Assembly: GCA_037013495.1 (NCBI GenBank)
Contig: CM072805.1
Span: 39,737,169-39,801,168 of the forward strand
Length of the DNA stretch: 64,000 nt
Reading direction: 5' to 3'
Origin: Hippophae tibetana
Taxonomy: Eukaryota; Streptophyta; Magnoliopsida; Rosales; Elaeagnaceae
Shown: positions 49,455-61,200 of the stretch, piece by piece
Layout: every line of letters begins with the position of its first letter
How positions within the stretch are numbered: position 1 is the first letter of the stretch
Notes under the pieces: generated by a model
What the model was told of the DNA's origin: nothing
Database searches by the model: none
What the model saw: the letters and a program-made list of their open reading frames with translations, nothing else
Position numbers and translations under genes: made by a program

Positions 49455-52400
49455 ATGGCGGAATCTAGAGATTTAACTACCAATTTCATATTGGAAGATT
49501 TGACGGCGAAAATGACGGAAGTTTTAACTAGAGCTCAGATCAGCTCACAACCTCCGCCAACTGAAGCGTCGACTGCTCCCATTAGTATCAAGTTGGGAGG
49601 CTCCAATTATGCCTTATGGTCCCAGGTGGTAGAGATGTATATCTCTGGCAAAGATAAACTGGGATACATTAATGGGGATTTTCCTCAACCTGTTGAAACC
49701 GACCCCTTATTTAGGAGATGGCGTACTGAAAACGCCATTGTCAAAGGATGGTTGATCAATTCGATGGACCCCTCCTTAATTGCAAATTTTATCCGATTCC
49801 CAACTGCAAAACAGGTTTGGGATTCGGTGGCTACCACTTACTATGATGGGACAGACACGTCTCAGGTGTATGATCTTCGCCGTCAAGTTACTCGTACGAA
49901 ACAAGCGGGTGGATCCATTGAAAAATACTACAATGACCTTCAAGGGTTGTGGCGTGAAATTGATTTCCGTCGTCCTAATCCAATGGAGTGTGCGATTGAT
50001 ATACAAAAATACAACTCCATCGTACAGGAAGATCGAGTGTATACCTTCCTCGATGGACTTGATGATAGATTGGATAAAACTCGAAGTGATGTGCTTCAGA
50101 TCAAACCATTCCCTACGGTGGAACAAGCCTATGGATTCGTTCGTAGGGAAGAGGTCAGGCAGACCGTGATGATCACAGGTGTAGATACGACACCCAGAGC
50201 TGTTATGGCTTTTAAAGGGGTCAAGGGACACCATAACCTAATGCCACCAAAAACAGGAACTTCCTTGGGTAGCAAGAAATCCACGGGAAATCCACCATCT
50301 CTTGACATGAAATGTGGCCATTGTGGAAACTCCAAACACACCCGTGAAAACTGCTTCAAACTACATGGGTATCCAGAATGGTGGAATGATCTTCAAGCAC
50401 GGAAGAAACGGGACACTACTGGGCGAGCAGCTGTGGCTACCAATAATGCCTCACTATCCCTTACTTCTCAGGCCGAATCTTCCCAAGATCCAGGTATTAC
50501 AAGTAAAGCATTTCACATCTCTACTCGTAGTGAGAAAGATGAGTGGATTCTAGACTCTGGAGCTACATATCACATGACATTTGACCCAAACGATCTCTCC
50601 AATACAACCCAGCCAAGACGGAGTCGTGTTGCCAATGCAAATGGGGTCATTTATCCAGTTACAGGAGCTGGAACAGTGACCTTATCTCCTTCATTATCAT
50701 TATCTAATACTTTGCTTGTACCCTCTCTGTCAAACCGACTAATGTCTGTAAGTCAGGTCACTTCAGACCTTAACTGTATAGTATTGATGTATTCTACTTT
50801 TTGCCTTCTACAGGATATTCTCACCAAGGAGATCATTGGGCTTGGTACTAGGAGAGGAGGGCTATATTATGTGGATGACCTCAGTTCAGGAAGAGCCAAT
50901 CACATGCAACGTACTGTTGGTAACAAGGAACGACAGATTTGGCTATGTCATCGTAGATTTGGGCATCCATCATTCGGGTATTTAAGGCACCTACTCCCTA
51001 GTTTATTTTCAAATATCACACATTTAGATTTCAAATGTGATACTTGTATCCTAGCAAAAAGTCATAGGGCGTCTTATCCTGTGAGCATGAATAAAAGTAT
51101 GACTCCTTTTGCTTTGGTACATTCTGATGTTTGGGGACCTTCCCCGGTTATTACGTCATCAGGTCATCGTTGGTTTGTTATTTTTGTTGATGATTGTACA
51201 CGAATGACATGGCTTTACCTTCTCAAACATAAAGATGAAGTATTTGCTACATTTCACCTGTTTCACACCATGATTCAGACACAATTTTCTGAAAAAATTA
51301 AGATACTTAGGTCTGATAATGGAGGGGAGTATGTTAATCAACAATTCCGGACATACTTGGACAACCATGGTATTCTCCATGAAACCTCATGTTCACAAAC
51401 CCCACAACAGAATGGGACTGCGGAGAGGAAGAATAGGCATATTTTAGAAACGGCTCGGGCCTTACTAATCGATGCACATATGCCTAATAAATACTGGAGT
51501 GATGCTGTTACTACAGCTGTGTATCTACTGAATCGAATGCCCACAAAGACCTTACAATTTCAGACTCCATTAAAGGTGTTATCTGATCATCTTCCCTTAC
51601 CTACTATTTTAATGCTTCCGCCCCGAATTTTTGGATGTGTTGCTTTTGTCCACCTCCATAAAAATCAACGAACTAAGTTGGATCCATGTGCTGTCCGATG
51701 TGTATTCTTGGGGTATGGTGTACAAAAAAAGGGGTACCGATGTTATGATCCAATTACTAAAAGAAACTATACTACCATGGATGTCACTTTCCTCGAATCA
51801 GAATGTTTTTTCCCATCATCGGTATCCAATTACACTCTTCAGGAGGAGAGTTATGGTGAAGAACGAAATTGGCTTGATGTTGAAATATTAGACACTAGTC
51901 CAACATACTCGGATCGTGCCAATATTATGGAGGAGCCCGTATCTAGACCCGAGCTTGAACTTCCAAGAACTGAAGCTGAAATAGTAATTGAATCTCCAGA
52001 AGATGAAGTGGTTGATGTACCCCTCCATTCTCTAGTACCCAATGATCCTCCTACTGAGAACACTCCTGAGGTAAGCTATCCTATCACACCTTTACAAACT
52101 AATGCTATAGATACACCTGTTGGTTATGTTTTACCTTTCAGACACAATCGAGGTAAACCTCCAAATCGATACTCCCCAGAAAGAGAAGAACGACAACCCA
52201 AGTATCCAATAGCAAATTATGTATCTACTCAAAGATTATCAGAACCTATCAGGGCATTTGCACAAACACTCTCCTCGTGTCAAATTCCGAGTAGCATTGA
52301 AGAAGCCTTATCTGATCCAAAATGGGCTCAAGCTATAAAAGAGGAATTTGAGGCATTGCAGAAGAATAACACATGGGTGTTAAGTGAGTTGCCTCAAGGG

Positions 52401-54130
52401 AGGAAGATGGTAGGATGCAAGTGGATTTTCTCCATTAAGTATAAAGTAGATGGGTTAGTTGATCGTTACAAGGCGAGGCTTGTAGCAAAGGGATATACAC
52501 AGAAACATGGGATAGATTATCAAGAAACCTTCTCACCTGTGGCTAAACTAAAAACTGTGAGAGTTTTGTTATCTCTTGCAGCAAATTTAGATTGGTCATT
52601 ACACCAACTTGACGTGAAGAATGCCTTCCTTCATGGTGACCTTGAGGAAGAGATTTACATGGATATCCCACCAGGATATACTGTTACATCAGGAAACGAA
52701 ACTGCATGTAGATTACAACGAGCATTGTATGGACTAAAACAATCACCTCGAGCGTGGTTTGGTAGGTTGAGTTCAGCAATGAAGAAATATGGGTTCCAAC
52801 AAAGCAACTCTGATCATACTCTTTTCCTAAAACATCGATTAGGGAAGATAACAGCCCTTATAGTCTATGTAGACGACATGATCATTACAGGGGATGATAA
52901 AGAAGAAATCTCTAAGCTTCAAGAACAACTGTCAAATGAGTTTGAAATGAAGAACTTGGGAGGGCTCAAATACTTCTTAGGTATTGAGGTAACAAGATCA
53001 AAACAAGGCATATGTCTTTCCCAAAGGAAATATACTCTGGACCTACTAGCAGATGCAGGACTACTAGATTGTAAACCTGTCGATATTCCAATGGTTTAAA
53101 ATCATAAACTCGGAGAATATGTGGACCAAGTACCAGCAGATAAACAGAGATATCAACGGTTAGTAGGTAAACTCATATATTTATCTCATACTCGACCTGA
53201 TATTGCGTATGCTGTGAGTGTCGTGAGTCAGTTCATGCACTGCCCAAGTGAAGACCATATGGATGCGGTCATGAGAATACTTCGTTACTTAAAATCCTCC
53301 CCTGGGAAAGGACTTATGTTTTCAAAGAATGGCCAATTGGAAGTCCTTGGATATACAGATTCAGACTGGGCAGGGAATATGAAGGATAGGAAATCTACTG
53401 CTGGGTACTTTACTTTCGTGGGGGGCAATCTTGTTACATGGAGAAGCAAGAAGCAAAATGTAGTTGCCTTATTGATAACTGTATTTTATATAGTTATTTT
53501 CACCTATTTTATTAATTATAATTGCTATGTTTTCAATGTTTTTAGTTAATTTTAGTTTAATAAATTAGTATTTACGGTTTTTTATATATTTTAATAAAAT
53601 TAAATAATTTGTATCGAAAAACTTAATTAATTGCAAATTTGAGTCCAAAAATATAATTTCAAATAAAATAGTATTTAATTGCAATTTATAAAAGTCAAAA
53701 ATATAATTTAAATTAAATTCGGGCTTAATTTTAATTATTAAAAGTTTAAAAATTTAATTTAAATTAGAAAAGGGCTAAACTGTAATTAAATAAAGTTGAA
53801 AATGTAATTTGAAATAGATTTGTGGGCCAAAATCCAATTAATTGAAGTTTAAATTTCTGCGCAGGTGAGAAGACCACGCGCCAACATGCACGCGCAACAC
53901 GTGGACCGACGGATCAAAGAAGAAACGGCTGAGATCCGCGCGTGTCATTCACGCCCGACCAGAACGCGTTGGTGCAGAATTGTTACGCAGCTCGGCGCCC
54001 GAGTGGGGCCCACGGCCGCGCAGGCCGGCGTGCAGGTGGGACCCACTTCTCTGACGCGGCAGCCGCTGTCCCCCACGTACGCGCGCCTCTGATCCCGTGC
54101 GTTGAACTCAGCGTGCGCCCGGATTTTCCT

Positions 54131-54383
54131 CCAATCAAACTCTGCCACGTGTTCCTTTTGAATCCCTTCCTCAAATCAGAAGCTGCCACGTGTCCCACTC
54201 TATTTGTCAGCCAATCTTGTAACGACACGTGGCATATTACGATGAGCGCGAAAGCGCAGGATCGCGCCCGTATGTGGCCGTTTTCGTCCGTCCTTTTTGT
54301 CGCCGGCGCCGTTTCCAGCGCCCAATGAGAAGCTGCCACGTGTCCGCGTTAATTCGTTTCAGCGAATCAGACGCTGACACGTG
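54131..54383 (+). promoter_or_regulatory. array of five ERSE-I-like modules (CCAAT-N10-CACG) in the solo LTR
   Basis: CCAAT 54131-54135 with CACG 54146; CAAAT 54172-54176 with CACG 54187; CCAAT 54211-54215 with CACG 54226; CCAAT 54322-54326 with CACG 54337; CGAAT 54363-54367 with CACG 54378. The spacer is exactly 10 bases in all five, and each CACG is part of a CACGTG. Start-to-start distances are 41, 39, 111 and 41. CCAAT-N10-CACG is the plant ER-stress element, bound by NF-Y with membrane-tethered bZIP factors. Function here is not shown. Confidence 0.7.
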
Positions 54384-54561
54384 GCACGCATAAAGAAATT
54401 AAAAAAGGCTGAATCGGCGCCCTGTCTCACGCGTGAATTTGTTTAATATTTTTCGATCCAATTTTCGATACGCGTTATTTAATTTTTCGATAAAAAATTA
54501 TTACGCGTTTTATTTAAAAATAAAATAAAAAATGTAATATTTTAGATGTATTATTTTTGGG

Positions 54562-54569
54562 TATAAATA
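54562..54569 (+). promoter_or_regulatory. TATA box of the solo LTR
   Basis: TATAAATA lies 180 bases after the last CACGTG module. Transcription would start near 54590-54600, marking the U3/R border. Confidence 0.65.
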
Positions 54570-54638
54570 GGAGATAAGATGATAGTTTTAAGAAGTTTTG
54601 GTAAGTTTGTAATTTTTGGGGTGCTCGGTTTTGGACAG

Positions 54639-54680
54639 CAGAATACGCAGAAGCCATTTTTTGGCTTTTGTTGTGTTCTG
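54639..54680 (+). other. hairpin in the R region of the solo LTR
   Basis: An imperfect stem pairs 54639-54656 with 54662-54680 around a five-base T-rich loop. It lies 40-80 bases after the expected transcription start. Confidence 0.5.
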
Positions 54681-55813
54681 CGTGTGCCAAAAATTTGTTC
54701 TAAGTGTTGTTTTAATTTGCCTTCTTCTTCATCTTAAATTTCTGTAGGTGTTGTAATTTTTATTTTAATTTAATGAAGTAATTTAATTTTTCTAGGGTTG
54801 CATTTGATCTAAATTTATGATGCTTTTATTTTAATTATTTTTGATAGATTTATAAGACGTTCGATTTGTTCGTTCTATTTTGTGTTTAATGCTTTTTGAT
54901 TATTTACGAATCGTATCGAAACGATCCGAGGCACATGAATAAACTTGGAAGAGGCATTCGTGTGTATATTGCTCGTAAATAGAATGACATGTATGATGAA
55001 GGATAGGAATATACCCTAATTGTATGTGTGGCCATTTGAAAACTTAAAACGTAATGAATTTCGGTGAATTTAATTCTCATAGAGATATAGTGAATTAATT
55101 TGACGAGGTGTGTTTGTACGGAGCTCGGAAGAGATGTATGAATAAAAATAGAAGTTTTCGGTTGACAAATTAAATGTACTAAAAAAATATAAATCAAAAG
55201 AAAATAAAATGATTTGAGTTGATTAATTTTGTGAAAAATTGCAATCCTAGATTTCTTTTATTTTGTTTTAACTATTTTCTTACATTTTTGCTACATCCAA
55301 CGTACGTTTTGAATAAAATCAGATTGATATAATTTTAGTAATCAACAAACTATAGTTACAAATCCTCGTGGGATCGATCTTTACTTATAAATGTTATTAC
55401 TTGCAACCGTGTATGCTTGCACGAGTTCGTGTGTTGAAAAACCACGCAACACTTATCCAGTGCTGAAGCTGAATTTCGAGGAATGGTCAAGGGAATATGT
55501 GAGCTCCTTTGGTTGAAAAAACTTCTAACTGAGATTGGTGTTGCTCCTAACTCTGAAATGAACTTATTTTGTGATAACAAAGCAGCCATTGCCATCGCTC
55601 ACAATCCAGTTCAACATGATCGCACGAAGCACGTTGAAGTGGATCAGAACTTCATCAAACAGAATCTTGAAGAAAAGATTATTAAGCTTCCATTTGTTAA
55701 ATCAGAAGATCAATTGGCTGATATACTCACAAAATCTGTGTCTGCAAGGAACTTCTACAACTCACTTGACAAGTTGGGCATAAGAGACATATATGCACCA
55801 ACTTGAGGAGGAG

Positions 55814-56038
55814 TGTTAGTGTGTGTTGTTGTGGCAGACACCAATGACTCAGTGGAGTAAAACATGGAGCATACAATAATGGTAGTGGATCCATAAAACA
55901 TAGATATGCAGGAATTATGGTTATTGTTTAATTTTCGTTTTCTTTGTATACATATATCTCAACTATTGTACAAAAACATATAACAGAAATAATAATGAAA
56001 TATACTGATAATTATCAGAGAAATACCATAATTTGACA
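55814..56038 (+). repeat. 3' LTR of element 2
   Basis: 225 bp, identical to the 5' copy except for about two A/G- or C/T-type differences. Confidence 0.93.
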
Positions 56039-57528
56039 CTAATAAGGTTTATGATAATCAGGATTGTCTGGATAGGTTCAAGGATCAAAATGAGTTCTTT
56101 TATGTGTCTAAAGGTAACTCTAAGAAAGGCAAAAAGAGAAAAGATGATGGATGGTGGTTACAAACTGTTAAAAAGCTCCTCCATTTGGTTTGTCTGTTGG
56201 AGCTAAAATATTTATTCAACATCAGAAAGATTGTACAAACCAAGTTCTTAAAGCAGCAATGGCTATAAATGCTCAAACTCTATTAAGAATGGAGATTCCG
56301 GAAAATTACATTGAATCTCTCCCAAACGTAAATTAAAATGGAAGAAAATAGATAATAGTAATCTCGTAATTATTTCAAGATGATAACTTTAATTCTGTTA
56401 TTATTGTTACAAATTGTTAAAAAAGTTAATTATTTCAAAAACTTAAGTTATTAGGATAATATTTTTATTAATTCTATCACATTCAACAACGTTAATTCTA
56501 ATTTTAATATCATGTTACAAATTATTATAAAATCAATTCTTCTTAAAATTAAAATTATTAGGAGATATCGTAAATAATATTTTTATTCATTCTATCAATT
56601 ATAAATTAGACTCTTTTCATCTCATAATTATTAAAAATTATGTATTTTTAGTCCTATAATTATAAAACTACAACAACTAAAGAAGATTGAAGTATTCATT
56701 TTTCATAATTATATAAAGAAATATCTCAATTAAAAAATAAAAACTAAATGACTTATTTTTACATAATTACGTGAAAACCTACTTCTGTTATATAACTTCA
56801 GTTAAGAAATTGATTATTTTTTTGTAGAATGGGAGAGCAAGTCTTGGGGACTCAATATACAGGAGTATTACACAGGAGTATTACAAATGATTTTTTTGAT
56901 CATGATAATTTTATTTCTACCATGGACTTATCAACAGAGCATAAAATTCTAGATCTAAAGAATAAAATAGAAGCCTCTATTGTGATATGGAGGAGGAAAA
57001 TGAACCACAAAGATAGTAAATCAGGTTGGGGCTCAGCAGTGAGCATAGAAAAGAGAGAACTCTTTGAAGAGAGAGCAGAGACCATATTACTTCTCCTTAA
57101 GCATAGGTTTCCTGGTCTTCCCCAGTCTGCTCTTGACGTTACTAAAATTCAATACAACCGAGTAAGTCCTTAAAATCGTGTTTCTACCATTAAGCTTTTA
57201 TGAAAATTGGTTGCTAAAGACTCGAGTTTTTAGAAGAATCCGTTACTATTTACTAACAATCTTCTAAACAGATTTCTTAGTCTTAGTACATTCTATTATA
57301 GCTTTGGATCACATTCAATTCAAGATATCAACTAGACGTCTAATCAAAACTCATTGATTGAGGAACAGTTTTATGCTCTTAAACTTTAAATTATTCACAG
57401 GATATTGGTCTTGCTGTTCTTGAGAGTTATTCAAGAATATTAGAGAGCTTGGCCTTTACTGTATTGTCCCGAATTGAGGATGTACTCTATGCTGACTTTG
57501 TAGCTCAAAATCCATCACATGCTTCATG

Positions 57529-58236
57529 TGTTGGGTTTTCCTCTTGATTTGGAGGAGCCCAAGAGAAGCCCATGTGGCTTAAAAGCCCATGGAGTAAGAA
57601 GGGGCAATTATGTCATTTCATTGCCTTAATTAATAAACCCATTTAGGGTTTGTTGTGTGTGGATTCTGCAGTTTTTTTTAGAATTGCAGCAGCAAAGGCA
57701 TCAGTTTGCAAAAAAACTGAGCAGTTTTTCCCTCTCCAGTCAGTCTTCATCAAGTGCTCCGATCGAAGGCCGTTTGTGGTCCGATTAAGCTGAAATTTTG
57801 CGGACAGGTTCACGACTCAAGACTCTTTAATCTGTGCGGTGGGATTTGGATTTGGCTCACCGGTTTGACAAATTCTGAGCAGTGAACAGTGACTACGAAT
57901 TTGGTTAGATTTCTCCATTTTCTTGAAATAATTGTTAGTTTCCAAGAAGTGTATTCTTGATGATGTTGTTGATTACTTGCCTCTAGTTTTACCTAGAGAG
58001 AATTGTTGTACAATTGTTTCTTGATAGTGGAAGTTTTGGAGAGGAGTGCCGTGGTTGTTTCCTTCCTATACCGGGAAGGTTTTTCCACGTAAATTGGTTG
58101 TGTTGATTTTGTGCATGTTTGATTTTGAGCTCTATTTATTTGTTTCCTAAAAGATTTACACAAAGAAGGAGAATAGGTTTAATTCCGCTGTTTAGAGCTT
58201 AATTAAGTTCGAATTGAAATTGTGATTCTCCTAACA
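57529..58236 (+). repeat. 5' LTR of element 3
   Basis: 708 bp, TGTTGGGTTT to CTCCTAACA. Confidence 0.94.
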
Positions 58237-58286
58237 AAGTGGTATCAGAGCTGTGGTTATTATTGTTGAATTTCTTGTGTTGAATA

Positions 58287-61200
58287 ATGGAAGCAAATTT
58301 GAGTAGAATGATTACTTTGAATGGTTCTAATTATCACACTTGGAAAGGGAAAATGGAAGATCTCCTTTATGTGAAACAATTTCATTTACCGGTGTTTGCC
58401 TCTGAAAAGCCAGAAAAATTGTCTGAAGAAGAATGGACTTTGTTACATCGACAAGTCTGTGGGTATATAAGGCAGTGGGTAGATGATAATGTTTTGAACC
58501 ATATTAGTGGAGAAATACATGCACGGTCATTATGGAATAAACTTGAAGAGTTGTATGCTCGGAAAACAGGAAATAATAAAATGTTTCTTATAAAGCAGTT
58601 GATGGCTTTAAGGTACCAAGATGGAACTCCGTTGACAGATCACTTGAATACGTTCCAAGGAATAATCAATCAGTTAGCTGGAATGGGTATCAAGTTTGAT
58701 GATGAGATTCAGGGATTGTGTTTATTGGGTACGTTGCCGGACTCTTGGGAAACATTTAGAATGTCATTAAGTAACTCAGCTCCAAATGGTGTAATCAATA
58801 TGGATCTGGCTAAGAGTAGTGTTTTGAATGAAGAAATGAGAAGAAAGTCACATGGGTCTTCTCAGCAGTCAGAGATTTTGGTTACAGAAAGAAGAGGGAG
58901 GAGTAAAAGCAGAGGTTTCAAGAACAAAGAAAAAGGAAGAAGCCAGTCCAACAAGTTTTCTAATATTGAGTGTCATCACTGTGGCATGAAAGGGCACATC
59001 AAGAAATATTGTAGACAGTTGAAGCGGGATAACAAGAAGAAAGACAAAGAACAAGATGGTGATGTTGGCAAGGAAAATGATCGAGTTGCCACCGCTAGTT
59101 CAGAAGACTTTCTCGTTGTTTATAATGAAGATGTTGTCAATGTTGCATGTCACGAGGTCAGTTGGGTTATTGATAGTGGAGCCTCCATTCATGCTACGTC
59201 TCGAGAGGACTTCTTTACATCCTATACAGCAGGTGACTTTGGGACAGTGAAGTTGGGTAATGATGGCTTGGTTAAAGTCATTGGTATTGGAGATGTGTGT
59301 TTGGAGATGAATAATGGCATGAGGCTACTTCTTAGAGGGGTAAAACATATTCCTGAAATTCGTTTGAACTTGATCTCTGCTGGTAAACTTGATGATGAAG
59401 GATATCGCAATACCTTTAGTAATGGTCAATGGAAACTTACTAAAGGTGCTATGGTTGTTGCTCGTGGGAACAAGCATTCCAGTTTATATATACTGCAGGC
59501 GAGACTCTTTAAAGGTGTTATTAATGCTGTGACGGATGAGCTCACATCAGAATTGTGGCATAAGAGACTTGCTCACATGAGTGAGAAAGGCTTGGCAGTA
59601 TTGACTAAAAAGAATCTTCTTTCTGGAATGAATGATGTTTGTTTAAGAAGATGTACTCATTGTTTGGCAGGGAAGCAAAATAGAGTTTGTTTCAAAAGTT
59701 CCCCTCCTTCAAGAAAACAATACATACTTGATTTGGTACATTCAGATGTATGTGGTCCTATGAAGACAAAAACTTTGGGTGGTGCCAGTTATTTTGTAAC
59801 CTTCATAGATGATTGTTCAAGAAAGTTATGGGTGTACACTTTGAAGAGCAAAGATCAAGTATTAGATGTGTTTAAACAGTTTCAAGCCTTAGTTGAGAGA
59901 CAAACTGAGAAGAAATTGCGGTGCATCAGAACAGATAATGGGGGAGAGTATTCAGGTCCTTTTGATGAGTATTGTAAGCATCAGGGAATTCGACATCAAA
60001 AGACACCTCCTAAGACTCCTCAGTTAAATGGGTTGGCTGAGAGAATGAACAGAACATTGGTTGAAAGAGTAAGATGTCTTCTTTCGCAGGCTCAGTTGCC
60101 AAGATCTTTCTGGGGTGAGGCTTTGAATACAGTTGTACATGTTCTTAATCTCACACCATGTGTTCCTCTTCAGTTTGATGTACCAAACAGAGTTTGGACT
60201 GGCAAAGATGTTTCTTATGATCATCTTCGCGTTTTTGGTTGCAAGGCATTTGTGCATATACCAAAAGATGAGAGATCTAAGCTCGATGTGAAGACACGAC
60301 AGTGTATCTTTGTTGGTTATGGTCTGGATGAATTTGGCTACAGATTTTATGATCCAGTTGAGAAGAAACTAGTAAGGAGTCGTGATGTTGTGTTTATAGA
60401 AGATCAAACTATACAAGATGTTGAGAAGATAGAAAAAGGAGTCCATCAGTATAGCGATGATTTGATTGACCTAGATCCGGTTCCTTTATCAGTACAGATG
60501 GAACAAAATGTTCAAGATGACCAATATGGTTTAGATGATGCAGATATGCAAGCTGAAACAGATCACCAAACTACTGATCAGTTGCCAGAACCAGAAATTC
60601 CACCCAGGAGGTCTACCAGAGACCGACGTCCTTCCACACGGTATGATACAAATGAGTATGTGCTATTGACAGATGAGGGAGAACCTCAATGTTATGCAGA
60701 AGCGATGGAAGATGGAAACAGAGCACACTGGGTTGGTGCTATGGAAGATGAGATGCAGTCACTGTATGACAATCACACGTTTGAGCTGGTAAAGTTGCCT
60801 AAGGGTAAGAGAGCTTTGAAGAACAAGTGGGTCTACAGGGTGAAGCAAGAAGAACACAATTCACAACCACGATACAAAGCTAGACTGGTCGTCAAGGGAT
60901 TCAGTCAGAGAAAAGGTATTGATTTTGATGATATTTTCTCTCCTGTTGTGAAGATGTCTTCCATACGTGTTGTTCTAGGTCTAGCAGCAAGCTTGGATTT
61001 AGAAATTGAGCAAATGGATGTGAAAACTGCCTTTCTTCATGGTGAGTTGGAGGAAGAGATTTATATGGAGCAGCCAGAGGGTTTTGAGGTTAAAGGAAAA
61101 GAGGATTACGTATGTCGGTTAAAGAAAAGCCTCTACGGGTTGAAGCAAGCACCTAGACAATGGTATAAGAAGTTTGAGTCAGTTATGGGGGAGCATGGTT

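Larger units (their letters stand above)
53468..55456 (+). mobile_element. solo LTR (Ty3/gypsy Athila/Tat-like) nested in element 2, with its TSD
   Basis: The insertion 53473-55451 starts TGATAACTG, ends CACGCAACA, and is flanked by CTTAT at 53468-53472 and 55452-55456. It lies exactly between two halves of the RNase H codons GCC TTA T/CC AGT. At 1979 bp with TG...CA ends, no internal domain and no second LTR, it is a solo LTR. The 3' part (CTCGTGGGATCGATC, then TTGCACGAGTTCGTGT) resembles ends of Athila/Tat gypsy LTRs; that family placement is inference. The first 390 bases are AT-rich, 53865-54450 is strongly GC-rich, and a TATA box follows. Confidence 0.85.
49455..55806 (+). pseudogene. 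gag-pol of copia element 2: one stop and an inserted solo LTR
   Basis: The frame starts with ATG at 49455 and is open for 1214 codons to a TAA at 53097-53099, where element 1 has Gln (CAA). It contains gag, the CCHC knuckle CGHCGNSKHTRENC, protease WILDSGAT, integrase (DNGGEY), and RT with YVDDMIITG. The same frame continues from 53100 to 53472, is cut by the solo LTR, and resumes at 55457 (SSAEAEFRGM) to the stop at about 55806. Without those two lesions it would match a normal copia polyprotein. The protease motif reads SGATYHM where element 1 has SGATDHM. Confidence 0.93.
48207..56043 (+). mobile_element. Ty1/copia element 2 including its TSD, inserted in a RopGEF intron
   Basis: The element spans 48212-56038 and is flanked by CTAAT at 48207-48211 and 56039-56043. 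LTRs are 225 bp and differ at about 2 positions by eye. The primer-binding site TGGTATCAGAGC follows at 48437 and a purine tract (TTGAGGAGGAG) ends at 55813. Its coding region is nearly the same as element 1, but its LTR and leader are clearly different. A 1979-bp solo LTR interrupts its RNase H region. Confidence 0.95.

Noticed and set aside
53865-54328. Arg/Pro/Ala-rich open frames on both strands in the GC-rich part of the solo LTR
   Set aside because: They arise from GC-rich promoter repeats; there is no consistent frame or domain, and the regulatory reading explains the sequence better.
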